A stretch of DNA of 44,110 nucleotides from Candidatus Bathyarchaeota archaeon (GTDB lineage: Archaea > Thermoproteota > Bathyarchaeia > TCS64 > B23): assembly GCA_937898665.1 (NCBI GenBank), contig CALEIY010000147.1:1-44110 (forward strand), in the 5' to 3' direction. Under the pieces are notes generated by a model. It worked only from the letters and a program-made list of their open reading frames with translations. It searched no databases and had not been told where the DNA came from. This document shows, piece after piece, positions 16,133-24,240 of this stretch. Position numbers and translations under genes: made by a program. How positions within the stretch are numbered: position 1 is the stretch's first letter; each line of letters begins with the position of its first letter.

Positions 16133-17065
16133 TTGGAGAGCATCATATCGAGGTGCGGAGTCCTCGCCTCCCTCCTGGAGGTCTCAGCCTACCCAAAGCC
16201 TGGAAATGTCCACAGGCTCTACGACATGCCTGGAACCAGGTATGAGCACTTCCTCGCCGGCGGAGTCGCCATAGAGCCCTATCTCAGGGAGGCGGCGAGA
16301 CGTGGATTTGAGGCCTCGAGGGGGATGAGGGGCTGGGATGAGCTGGAGATTGGAAAGCTCATCAGGGAGGCCGTGGAGGAGACGTTGAGATGGCAGAGGG
16401 GTGGAAACGTTAACTTGGGCATACTCCTCCTCTTCGCCCCCATAGCGGCGGCGGCTGGCTCGATCTTCGAGGCGGATAAAGTGGAGGCTGGGAAGCTGAG
16501 ATCGGCCTTAAGGAGGGTGCTGAGGGGAACGACTCCTCGGGATGCTGTGGAGGTCTATGAGGCAATAGGGCGGGCCATGGGGCCTGAAACCCTCGGGGAG
16601 GCTGAGGAGCTCAGCGTCCTCGACGAGGATTCGAGGCGTAGAATCCTGGAGGAGGGTTGGAGCCTCCTCAAAGTATTCAAGCTCTGCTCCGAGTATGACT
16701 CCATCTGCTATGAATGGGTGACCAATTTCCAGCTCACCTTCGAGGTCGGCTATCCAACGCTGAGGAGGAACCTGGAGGAGTTGAACGTGAACGACGCCAT
16801 AGTTGAGACCTACCTCATCCTTTTGGCTCATAGGCCTGACAGCCTCATCAGGCGTAAATGTGGATTGGAGAGGGCCGTGGAGGTCAGCGAGATGGCTCGG
16901 GGGGTTCTGGAGGCTGGAGGCGTCAGAACCCTAGAGGGGCGACGCCTACTTGAGGAGATGGATTCGAAGCTGAGGAGGAGTGGTGGAGCCTTAAATCCTG
17001 GGACGACGGCCGACCTCACAGCCTCCTCCATATATATAATGCTTCTTGAAGGTTGGAGGCCCTAG
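16133..17065 (+). CDS. CitG-like triphosphoribosyl-dephospho-CoA synthase family protein
   Basis: Bacterial CitG/MdcB makes the triphosphoribosyl-dephospho-CoA precursor of the citrate lyase and malonate decarboxylase prosthetic group. Family signatures are PKPGNVHR at residues 21-28, GGNVNLGILLLFAPIAAA near 90-107, and the C-terminal NPGTTADLTASSIY. No citrate lyase or malonate decarboxylase gene is visible, so the archaeal substrate is unclear. The start is a TTG at 16133, placed 29 bases from the shared TATA box. The gene ends in a CTAG that also holds the stop of the convergent RIO2 gene. Assignment to the family is firm; the reaction is not. Confidence 0.82.
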   Translation: MESIISRCGVLASLLEVSAYPKPGNVHRLYDMPGTRYEHFLAGGVAIEPYLREAARRGFEASRGMRGWDELEIGKLIREAVEETLRWQRGGNVNLGILLLFAPIAAAAGSIFEADKVEAGKLRSALRRVLRGTTPRDAVEVYEAIGRAMGPETLGEAEELSVLDEDSRRRILEEGWSLLKVFKLCSEYDSICYEWVTNFQLTFEVGYPTLRRNLEELNVNDAIVETYLILLAHRPDSLIRRKCGLERAVEVSEMARGVLEAGGVRTLEGRRLLEEMDSKLRRSGGALNPGTTADLTASSIYIMLLEGWRP

Positions 17066-17946
17066 GATAGAAGCCACTTCAGAGTCTCATCGAGGTCCCT
17101 GTAAACCCTCCACTTACGTCTGAAATATTTGAGGACGTTCTCCACATCCCTCCTGATGAGCAGCTCTGCATTAGGGTGATCCATGGTGACGTATTGGGGC
17201 CAGTCTATGATGAGAACCTCCCCATCGGGCTTGACTACGATGTTGAACTCGCTTAGGTCGTTGTGGATTATGCCAGCTGATAGGGTTAGCTTGATATTCC
17301 TCAATATGTCGTCGAGAAGGCCCTCGGGGTCGTCGAGGCTGACGACGTCGACGAGGGGGAATCCCTCGATGTAGCCCATGACGACGACGTGGCGATTCCT
17401 ATGTATGGGCTTGGGAACCGAGACTCCGGCCTCGTAGACGATGCCTAGGGCCTCGAACTCCCTCTCAGCCGCCAGCCTCGACTCATAGAGCCAGGAGATA
17501 TGCCGTCGACCCCCGACGTATCCCCGTTTTCGCCTGGTATCCCTGAAGCTGACTCTGCCTAGTCGATGGAACTTCACCGCCACCCTCTCCCCATTGGAGG
17601 TGAGAGCCTCATAGACGTCGGACTCCTTCCCCACGCCGAGGGGCTTCCCCAGGGCCTCTAGGATGTCAGCCTTAACCAGGGCGTTTAGGGCGAGGGCGTC
17701 GTAGCCGGCGTAGTTGAGGATGTATCCGACGTAGGGCTGCTGCCTCCCATAGATGAGCTCCATGTTGTTCAGCCTCCTGATCCTATACTCCAGCTCCCGT
17801 GGATTGAGGCCTGAGATCCTCTCGATCTCCTCGACGGGGACGTATCTATGGCTGGACATCCCCAGCTCTATGGCTGTTAGAACCCTGAAGTCCTCCGGCT
17901 CAAGCTGCGTCAACAGCGTCGCAGCCCTCTCGGCTGAAGACATCAT
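17062..17946 (-). CDS. rio2: RIO2-type serine/threonine kinase
   Basis: RIO2 is an atypical kinase/ATPase needed for small-subunit ribosome maturation in archaea and eukaryotes. The N-terminal winged-helix domain (LEPEDFRVLTAIELGM, then LNPRELEYRIRRLNNMELIY) is diagnostic. It is followed by the P-loop GVGKESDVYEA (residues 104-114), K125, the catalytic HNDLSEFNIVV (D230, N235) and the metal-binding IIDWPQYV (D248). Length is 294 residues, normal for archaea. A TATA-like CATATATTA at 17964-17972 lies 22-25 bases before the two adjacent ATGs, so the gene has its own promoter in the 32-base gap after the threonine synthase gene. Confidence 0.95.
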   Translation of the reverse strand: MMSSAERAATLLTQLEPEDFRVLTAIELGMSSHRYVPVEEIERISGLNPRELEYRIRRLNNMELIYGRQQPYVGYILNYAGYDALALNALVKADILEALGKPLGVGKESDVYEALTSNGERVAVKFHRLGRVSFRDTRRKRGYVGGRRHISWLYESRLAAEREFEALGIVYEAGVSVPKPIHRNRHVVVMGYIEGFPLVDVVSLDDPEGLLDDILRNIKLTLSAGIIHNDLSEFNIVVKPDGEVLIIDWPQYVTMDHPNAELLIRRDVENVLKYFRRKWRVYRDLDETLKWLLS

Positions 17947-17978
17947 GAGGTCTAGGGCTGTCTCATATATTACTGCTC

Positions 17979-19391
17979 TCAGCTGAGGAGGTCTCGAAGC
18001 TCCTCAAGCGCCCTGAGAACCTTACGCCCCTTCTCCGTCAATCTGAGGTATCGCCTCTTCCCCTTAAGCCTGGAGGCGATGAGGCCTCTCTCCTCTAGGT
18101 ATGAGATGTGCTGATATACGGCTCCGAGGGTCATGCCCCTGCCAAGCCTCTTCCACAGCTCATATCCATAGGTCTCCCCCTCCTCCAGCAGCCTCAGGAT
18201 GCGCTCCTTCGTTGTGAGCCTCGATGTGAGGCTTGGATGTCGACGCCTCATCCTCAATCCCCTAAGTATGTCATCGGTCTTTAGGCCGCTGCTGGCGATG
18301 AGGCAGACAACCCTCTCATCGCCGTCGATCTCCCCTGAGTCGAGGAGGGTCTTAAGGCTGGCCACCGTGGCTGCGCTCGCCGGCTCCGCGAAGACCCCCT
18401 CTAGGCGGGCGATGGTCTTCTCCATCTCAAGCATCTCATCATCGCTGATGGAGACGGCTAGGCCACCCGACTCCCTAACCGCCTTGAGGGCGAGTTCACC
18501 GTAGATGGGTGAGGCAACCCTTATGGGCGTGGCGCCCGTGGAGGCCTCCTCCACCTCCACGGGCTTCTCAAGGCCAAGCCTGAAGGCCTCGGTGATGGGT
18601 GGACAGCCCTCAGCTTGAACCCCGATGAGTCTGGGGGGATCCTCCATCCAGCCCATCGCCTTCATCTCACCATAGCCCTTCCATAGGGAGTGGATGGTGG
18701 CTCCGCTACCCATGGCGGCGACAACGACGTCGGCCTCAGCCCCCTGTTCATGAAGCTCATAGGAGATGGTCTTCAACGCCTCTATCGTCAGCGGGTTCAG
18801 CTCGGCGGTCGCCTGATACCATCCATGCCTCTCCACCATCTCCACCGACAGCCTAATCGCCTCCTCTATGCTGCTACACTGCTCCTCTATGTAGGCGTCA
18901 TAGGCTATCATCTGAGCCAGCTTACCCATATCAACATCTCTTGGGATTAGAAGATGACACTCGATGTCCACCTTCGCTGAGTAGGCGGCGAGGGAGGCGC
19001 CCTGATTCCCATTCGTCGCGCAGACGATGGCGTCGAAGCCCCTACTATAGGCGTCTGAGATGAGGAGGGCGCCAGGCCTATCCTTAAAGGAGTTCGTCGG
19101 GTTCCGAGTCTCATCCTTCAGCATCAAGTTCCTCAATCCGAGGGCCTCACCGAGTCTCTCAGCCCTGTGGAGCGGCGTCCCACCCTCACCTAGGCTTATG
19201 GCCCTATCAACCCTTGGGAGAAGAGGCCTATACCTCCAGAAGTTGATAGGCCCCTTAAGCCGCACATCCCTGAGATACTCTGGGTTGAAGACATATTCCA
19301 GCAGGCCTCCGCATCGTAGGCATCTATTCCAGGGTGTAGGCTCAGCCTCAGCCCCGCATCTGGAACACCTCAACTGATAGGGGGTCTCCAT
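17979..19391 (-). CDS. thrC: Threonine synthase fused to a C-terminal PadR-like winged helix
   Basis: Threonine synthase converts O-phosphohomoserine to threonine using PLP. The protein starts with a zinc-ribbon (C9, C12, C24, C27), then has NSFKDR with the PLP lysine at K103, TNGNQGASLAAY, and the phosphate loop MGSGATIHSLWKG. The enzyme part ends near residue 385. From about 392 to 470 there is an extra domain: ERILRLLEEGETYGYELWKRL, LGAVYQHISYLEERGLI and YLRLTEKGRKVLRAL, a clear PadR-type winged helix. Both parts are in one uninterrupted frame, so this is a true fusion here unless a sequencing error has joined two genes. A regulator reading threonine or PLP status is possible. A CTTAAACC box about 30 bases upstream supports the ATG. 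Confidence 0.9.
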   Translation of the reverse strand: METPYQLRCSRCGAEAEPTPWNRCLRCGGLLEYVFNPEYLRDVRLKGPINFWRYRPLLPRVDRAISLGEGGTPLHRAERLGEALGLRNLMLKDETRNPTNSFKDRPGALLISDAYSRGFDAIVCATNGNQGASLAAYSAKVDIECHLLIPRDVDMGKLAQMIAYDAYIEEQCSSIEEAIRLSVEMVERHGWYQATAELNPLTIEALKTISYELHEQGAEADVVVAAMGSGATIHSLWKGYGEMKAMGWMEDPPRLIGVQAEGCPPITEAFRLGLEKPVEVEEASTGATPIRVASPIYGELALKAVRESGGLAVSISDDEMLEMEKTIARLEGVFAEPASAATVASLKTLLDSGEIDGDERVVCLIASSGLKTDDILRGLRMRRRHPSLTSRLTTKERILRLLEEGETYGYELWKRLGRGMTLGAVYQHISYLEERGLIASRLKGKRRYLRLTEKGRKVLRALEELRDLLS

Positions 19392-19477
19392 CGACGTATG
19401 GAGATAACCGTCAGTAGGGTTTAAGTGTTAGGAGTCGACACCCTTTTTACCCCCTCTCCTAATGGTGGTTTGAAAGC

Positions 19478-19780
19478 TTGAGGATCGTGGAGCTGAGACC
19501 TGGAATGGAGGGCGTAGACCTCAAGGTGAGGATAATCAATCTGAAGAATCCTAGGAGGGTGAAGACAGCGAGGGGTTTGGAGCATCTACTCGTCGAGGGG
19601 GAGGTCGAAGACGGGACGGGTAGGGCGCTCCTCAACGTCTGGAATGAATCCATAAGGCAGCTTGAGGGCGTAGGGGAAGGCTCCATCGTGGAGTTGAGGA
19701 ACTGCTTCATCACCTCCTTCCAGGGAGTTATACACATCAATATCGGCAGAGAATCCGAGATCAGGCTGGTGAGGGAATGA
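19478..19780 (+). CDS. Small OB-fold nucleic-acid-binding protein (SSB/RPA-like)
   Basis: The 100-residue product looks like a single OB-fold. VDLKVRIINLKNPRRVKT is followed by EHLLVEGEVEDGTGRALLNVWNESIRQL, GEGSIVELRNCFITSFQGVIHINIG, and a short tail. The D-G-T-G-x-A strand-turn and the final I-N-I-G strand resemble archaeal single-stranded DNA-binding OB-folds and RPA-like subunits. No zinc finger or acidic tail is seen. The start is a TTG at 19478, about 31 bases after a CTTTTTAC TATA-like stretch; a GTG at 19487 is possible. Its stop overlaps the next gene in ATGA, so it is translated with the HD-domain protein. Confidence 0.75.
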   Translation: MRIVELRPGMEGVDLKVRIINLKNPRRVKTARGLEHLLVEGEVEDGTGRALLNVWNESIRQLEGVGEGSIVELRNCFITSFQGVIHINIGRESEIRLVRE

Positions 19781-20352
19781 ACCTCCAGGAGCTCCTAAGA
19801 AATCTCAGGGAGGAGGTGAGAATGCTCTTACCCGAGGGTGGAACCCACGGCTATGAGCATACGGAACGCGTCTTCAGGCTCGCCCTCCATATAGGTCAGA
19901 GGGTGAATGCGGATTTAGGTATACTACTCCCCGCAGCCCTCCTCCATGATATAGGTAGAGGGGAGATCGACCACGCCGAGGCTGGGGCGAGGAGGGCTAG
20001 GGAGATCCTGGGGAGAATAGGCCTTAAACCCGATAGGATCGAGGCCATCGTCGAGGCTATTGAGACCCACAGCTTCAGTGGGGGGAGAGCGCCGAGAACC
20101 CTTGAGGCGAAGGTGTTATCCGACGCCGACAAGCTGGACGCCATGGGAGCCATAGGCATCTACAGGGCCGCAACCTACAGCGGGGAGCATCAAAGACCCA
20201 TAGAGGGTTTTATACAGCATTTCCATGAGAAGCTGCTGAGGCTTAGGGAGCTGCTATATACCGAGGAGGCGAGGAGGATGGCGGAGGAGCGGCATAGATT
20301 CATGCTCCAATACCTTGAGCAGCTGGAGAGGGAGCTAAACCTCGAAACCTAA
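19777..20352 (+). CDS. HD-domain phosphohydrolase
   Basis: The HD metal-binding motif is complete: H28 in HGYEHTERV, H57-D58 in LLHDIGRG, then H66 and H98 (ETHSFSGG), and the final D118 in LSDADKLDAMG. This layout matches the YedJ-like branch of small HD hydrolases, whose substrates are mostly unknown but often nucleotides. It overlaps the OB-fold gene by 4 bases (ATGA), so the pair may act together on nucleic acid or nucleotides. The 3' end overlaps the convergent ubiX by 4 bases in CTAA, giving both stops. The substrate cannot be told from sequence. Confidence 0.85.
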   Translation: MNLQELLRNLREEVRMLLPEGGTHGYEHTERVFRLALHIGQRVNADLGILLPAALLHDIGRGEIDHAEAGARRAREILGRIGLKPDRIEAIVEAIETHSFSGGRAPRTLEAKVLSDADKLDAMGAIGIYRAATYSGEHQRPIEGFIQHFHEKLLRLRELLYTEEARRMAEERHRFMLQYLEQLERELNLET

Positions 20353-20900
20353 CGGCTCCAAGGCCTGTAGAGATCGTGGCTGAATCCAAGCTGCTCAAGG
20401 ATTTTCCCCACTATGAAATCTACAAGCTCCCTCACGCTCTCAGGTTTATGGTAGAAGGCTGGTGAGGCCGGTAGGACTCTAACCCCTAATAGGCTGAGCC
20501 TATAGAGATTTCTGAGGTGTATGGGGCTTAGGGGGGTCTCCCTGGGAACAACTATCAGCCTCCTCCCCTCCTTGATCTGGACGTCGGCGGCCCTGGTGAT
20601 GAGATTGTCAGCATAGCCGTTGGCGATGGCCGCCACCGTCTTCATCGAGGCTGGGACGATGACCATGCCATCGACCTTGAAGGAGCCGCTGGTTGGTGAA
20701 GCCATGAGGTCGCTGGGGTCATAGACCCTATCGGCTAGGGCTTCTAAAGCCTCCATGCCTCCAAGCTCCTCCTCGGCCACAAGTCTACCCGCATCGCTGA
20801 CTATGAGGTGGATCTCCACATCTCTCTTCCTCAGCTCTTCGAGAAGTCTCTTGGCGTAGATGACGCCGCTCGCCCCCGTCACGGCGACGATGAGCCTCAT
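20349..20900 (-). CDS. ubiX: UbiX-type flavin prenyltransferase
   Basis: UbiX attaches a dimethylallyl group to FMN, making the prenylated flavin used by UbiD-family decarboxylases. Signature stretches are VAVTGASGVIYAKRLLEEL, the SPTSGSFKVDGMVIVPASMK flavin site, IANGYADNLITRAADV, and LIVVPRETPLSPIHLRNL. The frame is open upstream to 20945. However, the ATG at 20900 gives the normal family N terminus and lies 27 bases from the shared TATA box at 20923-20930, so it is the likely leaderless start (183 residues). No ubiD is in the window. It diverges from a racemase-fold gene. Confidence 0.92.
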   Translation of the reverse strand: MRLIVAVTGASGVIYAKRLLEELRKRDVEIHLIVSDAGRLVAEEELGGMEALEALADRVYDPSDLMASPTSGSFKVDGMVIVPASMKTVAAIANGYADNLITRAADVQIKEGRRLIVVPRETPLSPIHLRNLYRLSLLGVRVLPASPAFYHKPESVRELVDFIVGKILEQLGFSHDLYRPWSR

Positions 20901-20922
20901 CGCTCTCAGAGGCATCGCCAAT

Positions 20923-20930
20923 CTATAAAA
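20923..20930. promoter_or_regulatory. Shared bidirectional TATA box
   Basis: CTATAAAA lies 27 bases from the ATG at 20900 (ubiX, minus) and 27 bases from the ATG at 20954 (plus). Both genes would be leaderless and served by one box. Confidence 0.6.
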
Positions 20931-20953
20931 GGGGTTTGACGTCATTCATCAAT

Positions 20954-21598
20954 ATGCGTATCAGGGTTGTCGTCCCCATAACCGGATTGACACCCGAGGC
21001 CATAGAGGAGAGGTTGAGGTATCTCAGGAGCATAGCTGACCCTGGAACTGAGGTGGAGATGACTCCGATTAGGGTGGGGCCTCCGGCGATCGAGTCTAGG
21101 GTAGACGAGGTGGAGGCGGGGCCAGAGGTTTTGAGGCTGGTTAAGGAGGCTGAGGAGGAGGGATGCGACGCTGTCATCATCTGGTGTGGAGGCGACCCAG
21201 CCCTGGAGGCCGCTAGGGAGCTGGTGGATATACCCGTCATAGGCCCTGGGGAGGCGATGAGGCTCCTGGCCTCCATGTGCGGCGAGAAGCCCTGCTGCAT
21301 CGTCCCCGATATACCCGTTTTGGAGATGCGTAGAGACTTAGAGAGGACTGTGGAGGTTTTGAAGAGGATGATCCGTGAACGAATCGAGAGGGGTGAGGGG
21401 GACTCCTTCTACCTTGGCTGCCTAGCCCTCTGGGGTCTGGGCCGACGGCTCCGTGAGGAGTTGGGGATCCCCGTCATAGATGGAGCTGAGGCCTCGCTGA
21501 AGATGGCTGAGCTGGCTGTGAAGCTGGGCCTAAAACCGAGTAGGGTGGCCTACCCAAAGTATCCCCCCGCTCATAGGAGTGCTGACTACCCTGACTGA
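20954..21598 (+). CDS. Aspartate/glutamate/hydantoin racemase superfamily protein
   Basis: This superfamily uses two cysteines as acid and base for racemisation or decarboxylation. The protein shows MRIRVVVPITG at the start, the first cysteine in AVIIWCGGDPALEAAREL (C78), the IPVIGPGEA loop, and the second cysteine in FYLGCLALWGLG (C156). ELGIPVIDGAEASLKMAELAV closes the fold. Hydantoin racemase and maleate isomerase are relatives; the substrate is unknown. A longer frame begins with a TTG at 20936, but the ATG at 20954 is 27 bases from the shared TATA box. The end overlaps the convergent LSm gene by 13 bases. Confidence 0.82.
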   Translation: MRIRVVVPITGLTPEAIEERLRYLRSIADPGTEVEMTPIRVGPPAIESRVDEVEAGPEVLRLVKEAEEEGCDAVIIWCGGDPALEAARELVDIPVIGPGEAMRLLASMCGEKPCCIVPDIPVLEMRRDLERTVEVLKRMIRERIERGEGDSFYLGCLALWGLGRRLREELGIPVIDGAEASLKMAELAVKLGLKPSRVAYPKYPPAHRSADYPD

Positions 21599-21879
21599 GG
21601 CTTCGGCGGATTCGCCGGCTCGATGCAGATGTAGAGGATGTTGTTGCCTCTGATGAAGACGTTTCCATAGTTGGTGACCACTCCCTCGCTGTTATATTCC
21701 TTCGCCCCCTCCAGTAGGACGTTCATGTAGCCGTCAGCCCTAATCATCCTGCCCCAGTAGGTATCCCTGCTCTTTAGGCAGACGACGACGTTACTCCCCA
21801 CGCTCTTTATCAGGACGTTGAGGGGCTTCTTACTAGGCTCTAAGCTCGGCACGGGAGGCCCCGTATATGACCCCCTCAC
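21586..21879 (-). CDS. Archaeal LSm (Sm-like) RNA-binding protein
   Basis: The Sm fold is visible. The Sm1 motif is in VLIKSVGSNVVVCLKSRDTYWGRMIRADGYMNVLLEGAKEY, with the D-x-Y-M-N RNA-binding segment, and Sm2 is NVFIRGNNILYICIEP. Such proteins form heptameric rings that bind U-rich RNA. The frame begins with a GTG at 21879, but a TTTAAA box at 21886-21891 is too close for that start. The GTG at residue 10 (21852) is an alternative that removes a poorly conserved N terminus. The C-terminal tail is proline-rich and overlaps the convergent racemase-fold gene. Confidence 0.85.
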   Translation of the reverse strand: MRGSYTGPPVPSLEPSKKPLNVLIKSVGSNVVVCLKSRDTYWGRMIRADGYMNVLLEGAKEYNSEGVVTNYGNVFIRGNNILYICIEPANPPKPQSG

Positions 21880-21886
21880 TCCCCCT

Positions 21887-22501
21887 TTAAAGCTTTCTCA
21901 GTTTACCTTCAAAGACCGCTATGACGACCCAATCTCTCAAATTCTCGTCTGGGGGCATGGTAATTGGCTTTAGGCCGGAGCTCCTGAGAAGGCTTAGGAA
22001 TCTCTCCCTGCTGAAGGACTTCTTCAATGCCGTTATGATTAGCTTCCCCCCATCCTTTGAGACCCTAACCATCTCCCCCACGGCTTTAAGTGGGTTTGGG
22101 GTGTTGTTGATGAGGGTTATGGCGAAGATATATCGATAGACGCCGTCTCTGAAGGGGAGGTTCTCGGCGTCCCCGAGGATGAGATGTTTCCCCCTCAACC
22201 CCTTTCGGCGGGCTGTGGAGATGAGGGAGGATGAGAAGTCGAGGCCTACAGCCTCCACATTAAGCCGCTCCAGGAGGAGGCCCGTTCCGCAGCCGTTGTC
22301 GAGGGCTATGCCCTCGATACACTCTAGATGTGATAGGAAGCTCTCATACTTCTCCTCCTGCTCCCCCTTGTATAGGGCCTCATAGAGGCCTCCGCCCATG
22401 CTGTTGAAGGCCTCCATGATACGCCTCTTCTCCTCGAACCCCCTCTTCGCCTCAAAATTCTGAGACAAAGAGGCGGGGATAACCATGTCTAAACCCTTCA
22501 A
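21887..22501 (-). CDS. Class I SAM-dependent methyltransferase
   Basis: SAM-binding motif I is IALDNGCGTGLLLERL. The acidic residue at the end of strand 2 is in AVGLDFSSSLISTARRKGL, then LGDAENLPFRDGVYRYIFAI and LINNTPNPLKAVGEMVRVSKDGGKLII follow. This is the UbiE/methyltransf_11 type; the substrate cannot be inferred. The TTG at 22501 lies 29 bases from a shared TTTTAAA box, while the ATG at 22486 is a conservative alternative five residues in. It precedes the LSm gene on the same strand by only a few bases, but the TTTAAA box between them suggests separate promoters. Confidence 0.85.
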   Translation of the reverse strand: MKGLDMVIPASLSQNFEAKRGFEEKRRIMEAFNSMGGGLYEALYKGEQEEKYESFLSHLECIEGIALDNGCGTGLLLERLNVEAVGLDFSSSLISTARRKGLRGKHLILGDAENLPFRDGVYRYIFAITLINNTPNPLKAVGEMVRVSKDGGKLIITALKKSFSRERFLSLLRSSGLKPITMPPDENLRDWVVIAVFEGKLRKL

Positions 22502-22526
22502 CCGATTACCTGAAGGCTGGAAACCG

Positions 22527-22533
22527 TTTTAAA
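22527..22533. promoter_or_regulatory. Shared bidirectional TATA box
   Basis: TTTTAAA is centred 28 bases before the ATG of ilvD at 22558 and 29 bases before the TTG of the divergent methyltransferase at 22501. The midpoint between the two starts falls on the box. Confidence 0.6.
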
Positions 22534-22557
22534 CTCTTATCCTCACCTCTAAGAAAC

Positions 22558-24240
22558 ATGAGCAGCCCCAGATGGAGGAGTAGCAGAGTCCTAGATGGCC
22601 TCAGCCGAGGCATCCATAGATCGCTGCTAAAGGGGGTTGGCCTCACCGACGAGGAGCTCAGGAGACCCCTCATCGCCATCGTCAACTCCTGGAACGAGAT
22701 CGTCCCAGGGCATTTCCACCTGAAGCTGCTGGCGGAGATGGTGAAGAGGGGCGTCCTCGAGGCTGGTGGGACCCCGCTGGAGTTCAATACCATCGCAGTC
22801 TGCGACGGCATCGCCATGGGGCATGAGGGTATGCGTATGTCCCTGCCCAGCAGGGAGATCATCGCCGACTCGATAGAGGTGATGATAGAGGCCCACGGCT
22901 TCGACGCCATGGTCTGCATCACTACCTGCGACAAGATAGACCCTGGGATGATGATGGCTGCCGCGAGGCTTGATATACCCACCATCTTCTGCCTCGGCGG
23001 CCCAATGGAGCCAGGCTATCCCAGGTGGGGTAGGTTTAAGGGATGCTCCATCACGGTTCAGAATCTCATGGAGGCTGAGAGCCTCGTCAGAGGCGGGAAG
23101 ATGACCCTAGAGGAGTTTAGGTATCTGGAGGACATCTGCTGTGGTGGCCCAGGGGCCTGCGGAGGGATGTTCACGGCAAACTCGATGCAGTGCCTCATAG
23201 AGGCCATCGGCATGGCCCTCCCCTACATGGCGACGGCGCCATCTATGAGCGCTCAGCGCTTCAGATTGGCCGTTGAGACGGGTAGACGCATCATGGAGCT
23301 CCTGAGGGAGGATGTGAGGCCGAGCGACATCATGACGGAGGAGGCTTTCAGAAATGCCATAGCTGTGGATATGGCCCTCGGAGGCTCGACGAATACGGTG
23401 CTACATCTACCCGCCATAGCCCATGAGTTGGGCATAGAGCTAAGCCTAGACCTCTTCGATGAGATAAGCCGTAGGACTCCTCATCTCTGCAACATGGCTC
23501 CAGCCGGCCCCTATAAGATTAGGGATCTCCACCTCGCGGGTGGAATCCCAGCGGTGATGAGGGAGCTGGGAGAACTCATCGACGGCAGCTGCCTCACCGT
23601 CTCGGGTATGAAGGTTTCGGAGATCACGGCCAAAGCCCAGGTCTGGGATAGGGAGGTGATCAGGCCGAGGAGCGACCCGGTTCACAGGGAGGGGGGCATC
23701 GCCATCCTCTATGGAAGCCTCGCCCCCGACGGCTGCGTCATAAAGGTCGCTGCTCTCCCAAGGGAGATGTGGAGGTTTGAAGGCTCGGCGAGGGTCTTCA
23801 ATCGAGAGGAGGAGGCCGTTGAGGCGATTAGGGGAGGGGGCATCAAGGAGGGGGATTTCATCATCATAAGGTATGAAGGCCCTAAGGGTGGGCCTGGGAT
23901 GAGGGAGATGTTGACGGCCACCGCCGCCCTGGTTGGTTCCGGCCTCGATAGGTCTGTGGCCCTCGCCACGGATGGACGCTTCTCGGGGGCGACTAGGGGG
24001 CCTTGCATCGGTCATATATCCCCTGAGGCCGCTGAGGGAGGCCCCATAGCCCTGGTGGAAGATGGAGATCAGATAATCCTAGACGTTGAGAGGCGGAGGC
24101 TTGACCTAATGGTCTCGGAGGGGGAGCTGGAGAGGCGTCGTCGACGTTGGACTCCACCTGAGCCTAGGGTTCGGAGGGGTTATCTGGCTCGATACTCCAG
24201 GCTCGTCTCCTCGGCAAATCGGGGGGCGGTGATGCCCTAA
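22558..24240 (+). CDS. ilvD: Dihydroxy-acid dehydratase
   Basis: IlvD dehydrates dihydroxy acids to 2-keto acids in valine, isoleucine and pantothenate synthesis, using an Fe-S cluster. Clear signatures are NSWNEIVPGHFHLKLLAE, VCDGIAMGHEGMRMSLPSRE, TTCDKIDPGMMMAAAR (C124), GGPGACGGMFTANSMQ (C201), and the C-terminal GRFSGATRGPCIGHISPEAA. The length of 560 residues is normal. The first Cys found in the PCN-type subgroup is replaced by VPGH, which is standard for the other large IlvD subgroup and not a defect. No ilvB, ilvC or leu genes are adjacent. It appears leaderless from the shared TATA box and ends in a CTAA shared with the convergent tes gene. Confidence 0.94.
   Translation: MSSPRWRSSRVLDGLSRGIHRSLLKGVGLTDEELRRPLIAIVNSWNEIVPGHFHLKLLAEMVKRGVLEAGGTPLEFNTIAVCDGIAMGHEGMRMSLPSREIIADSIEVMIEAHGFDAMVCITTCDKIDPGMMMAAARLDIPTIFCLGGPMEPGYPRWGRFKGCSITVQNLMEAESLVRGGKMTLEEFRYLEDICCGGPGACGGMFTANSMQCLIEAIGMALPYMATAPSMSAQRFRLAVETGRRIMELLREDVRPSDIMTEEAFRNAIAVDMALGGSTNTVLHLPAIAHELGIELSLDLFDEISRRTPHLCNMAPAGPYKIRDLHLAGGIPAVMRELGELIDGSCLTVSGMKVSEITAKAQVWDREVIRPRSDPVHREGGIAILYGSLAPDGCVIKVAALPREMWRFEGSARVFNREEEAVEAIRGGGIKEGDFIIIRYEGPKGGPGMREMLTATAALVGSGLDRSVALATDGRFSGATRGPCIGHISPEAAEGGPIALVEDGDQIILDVERRRLDLMVSEGELERRRRRWTPPEPRVRRGYLARYSRLVSSANRGAVMP

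Noticed and set aside
22702-22713. Loss of the first cluster cysteine in IlvD
   Set aside because: The VPGH version is normal for one of the two large IlvD subgroups, and all other signatures are intact.
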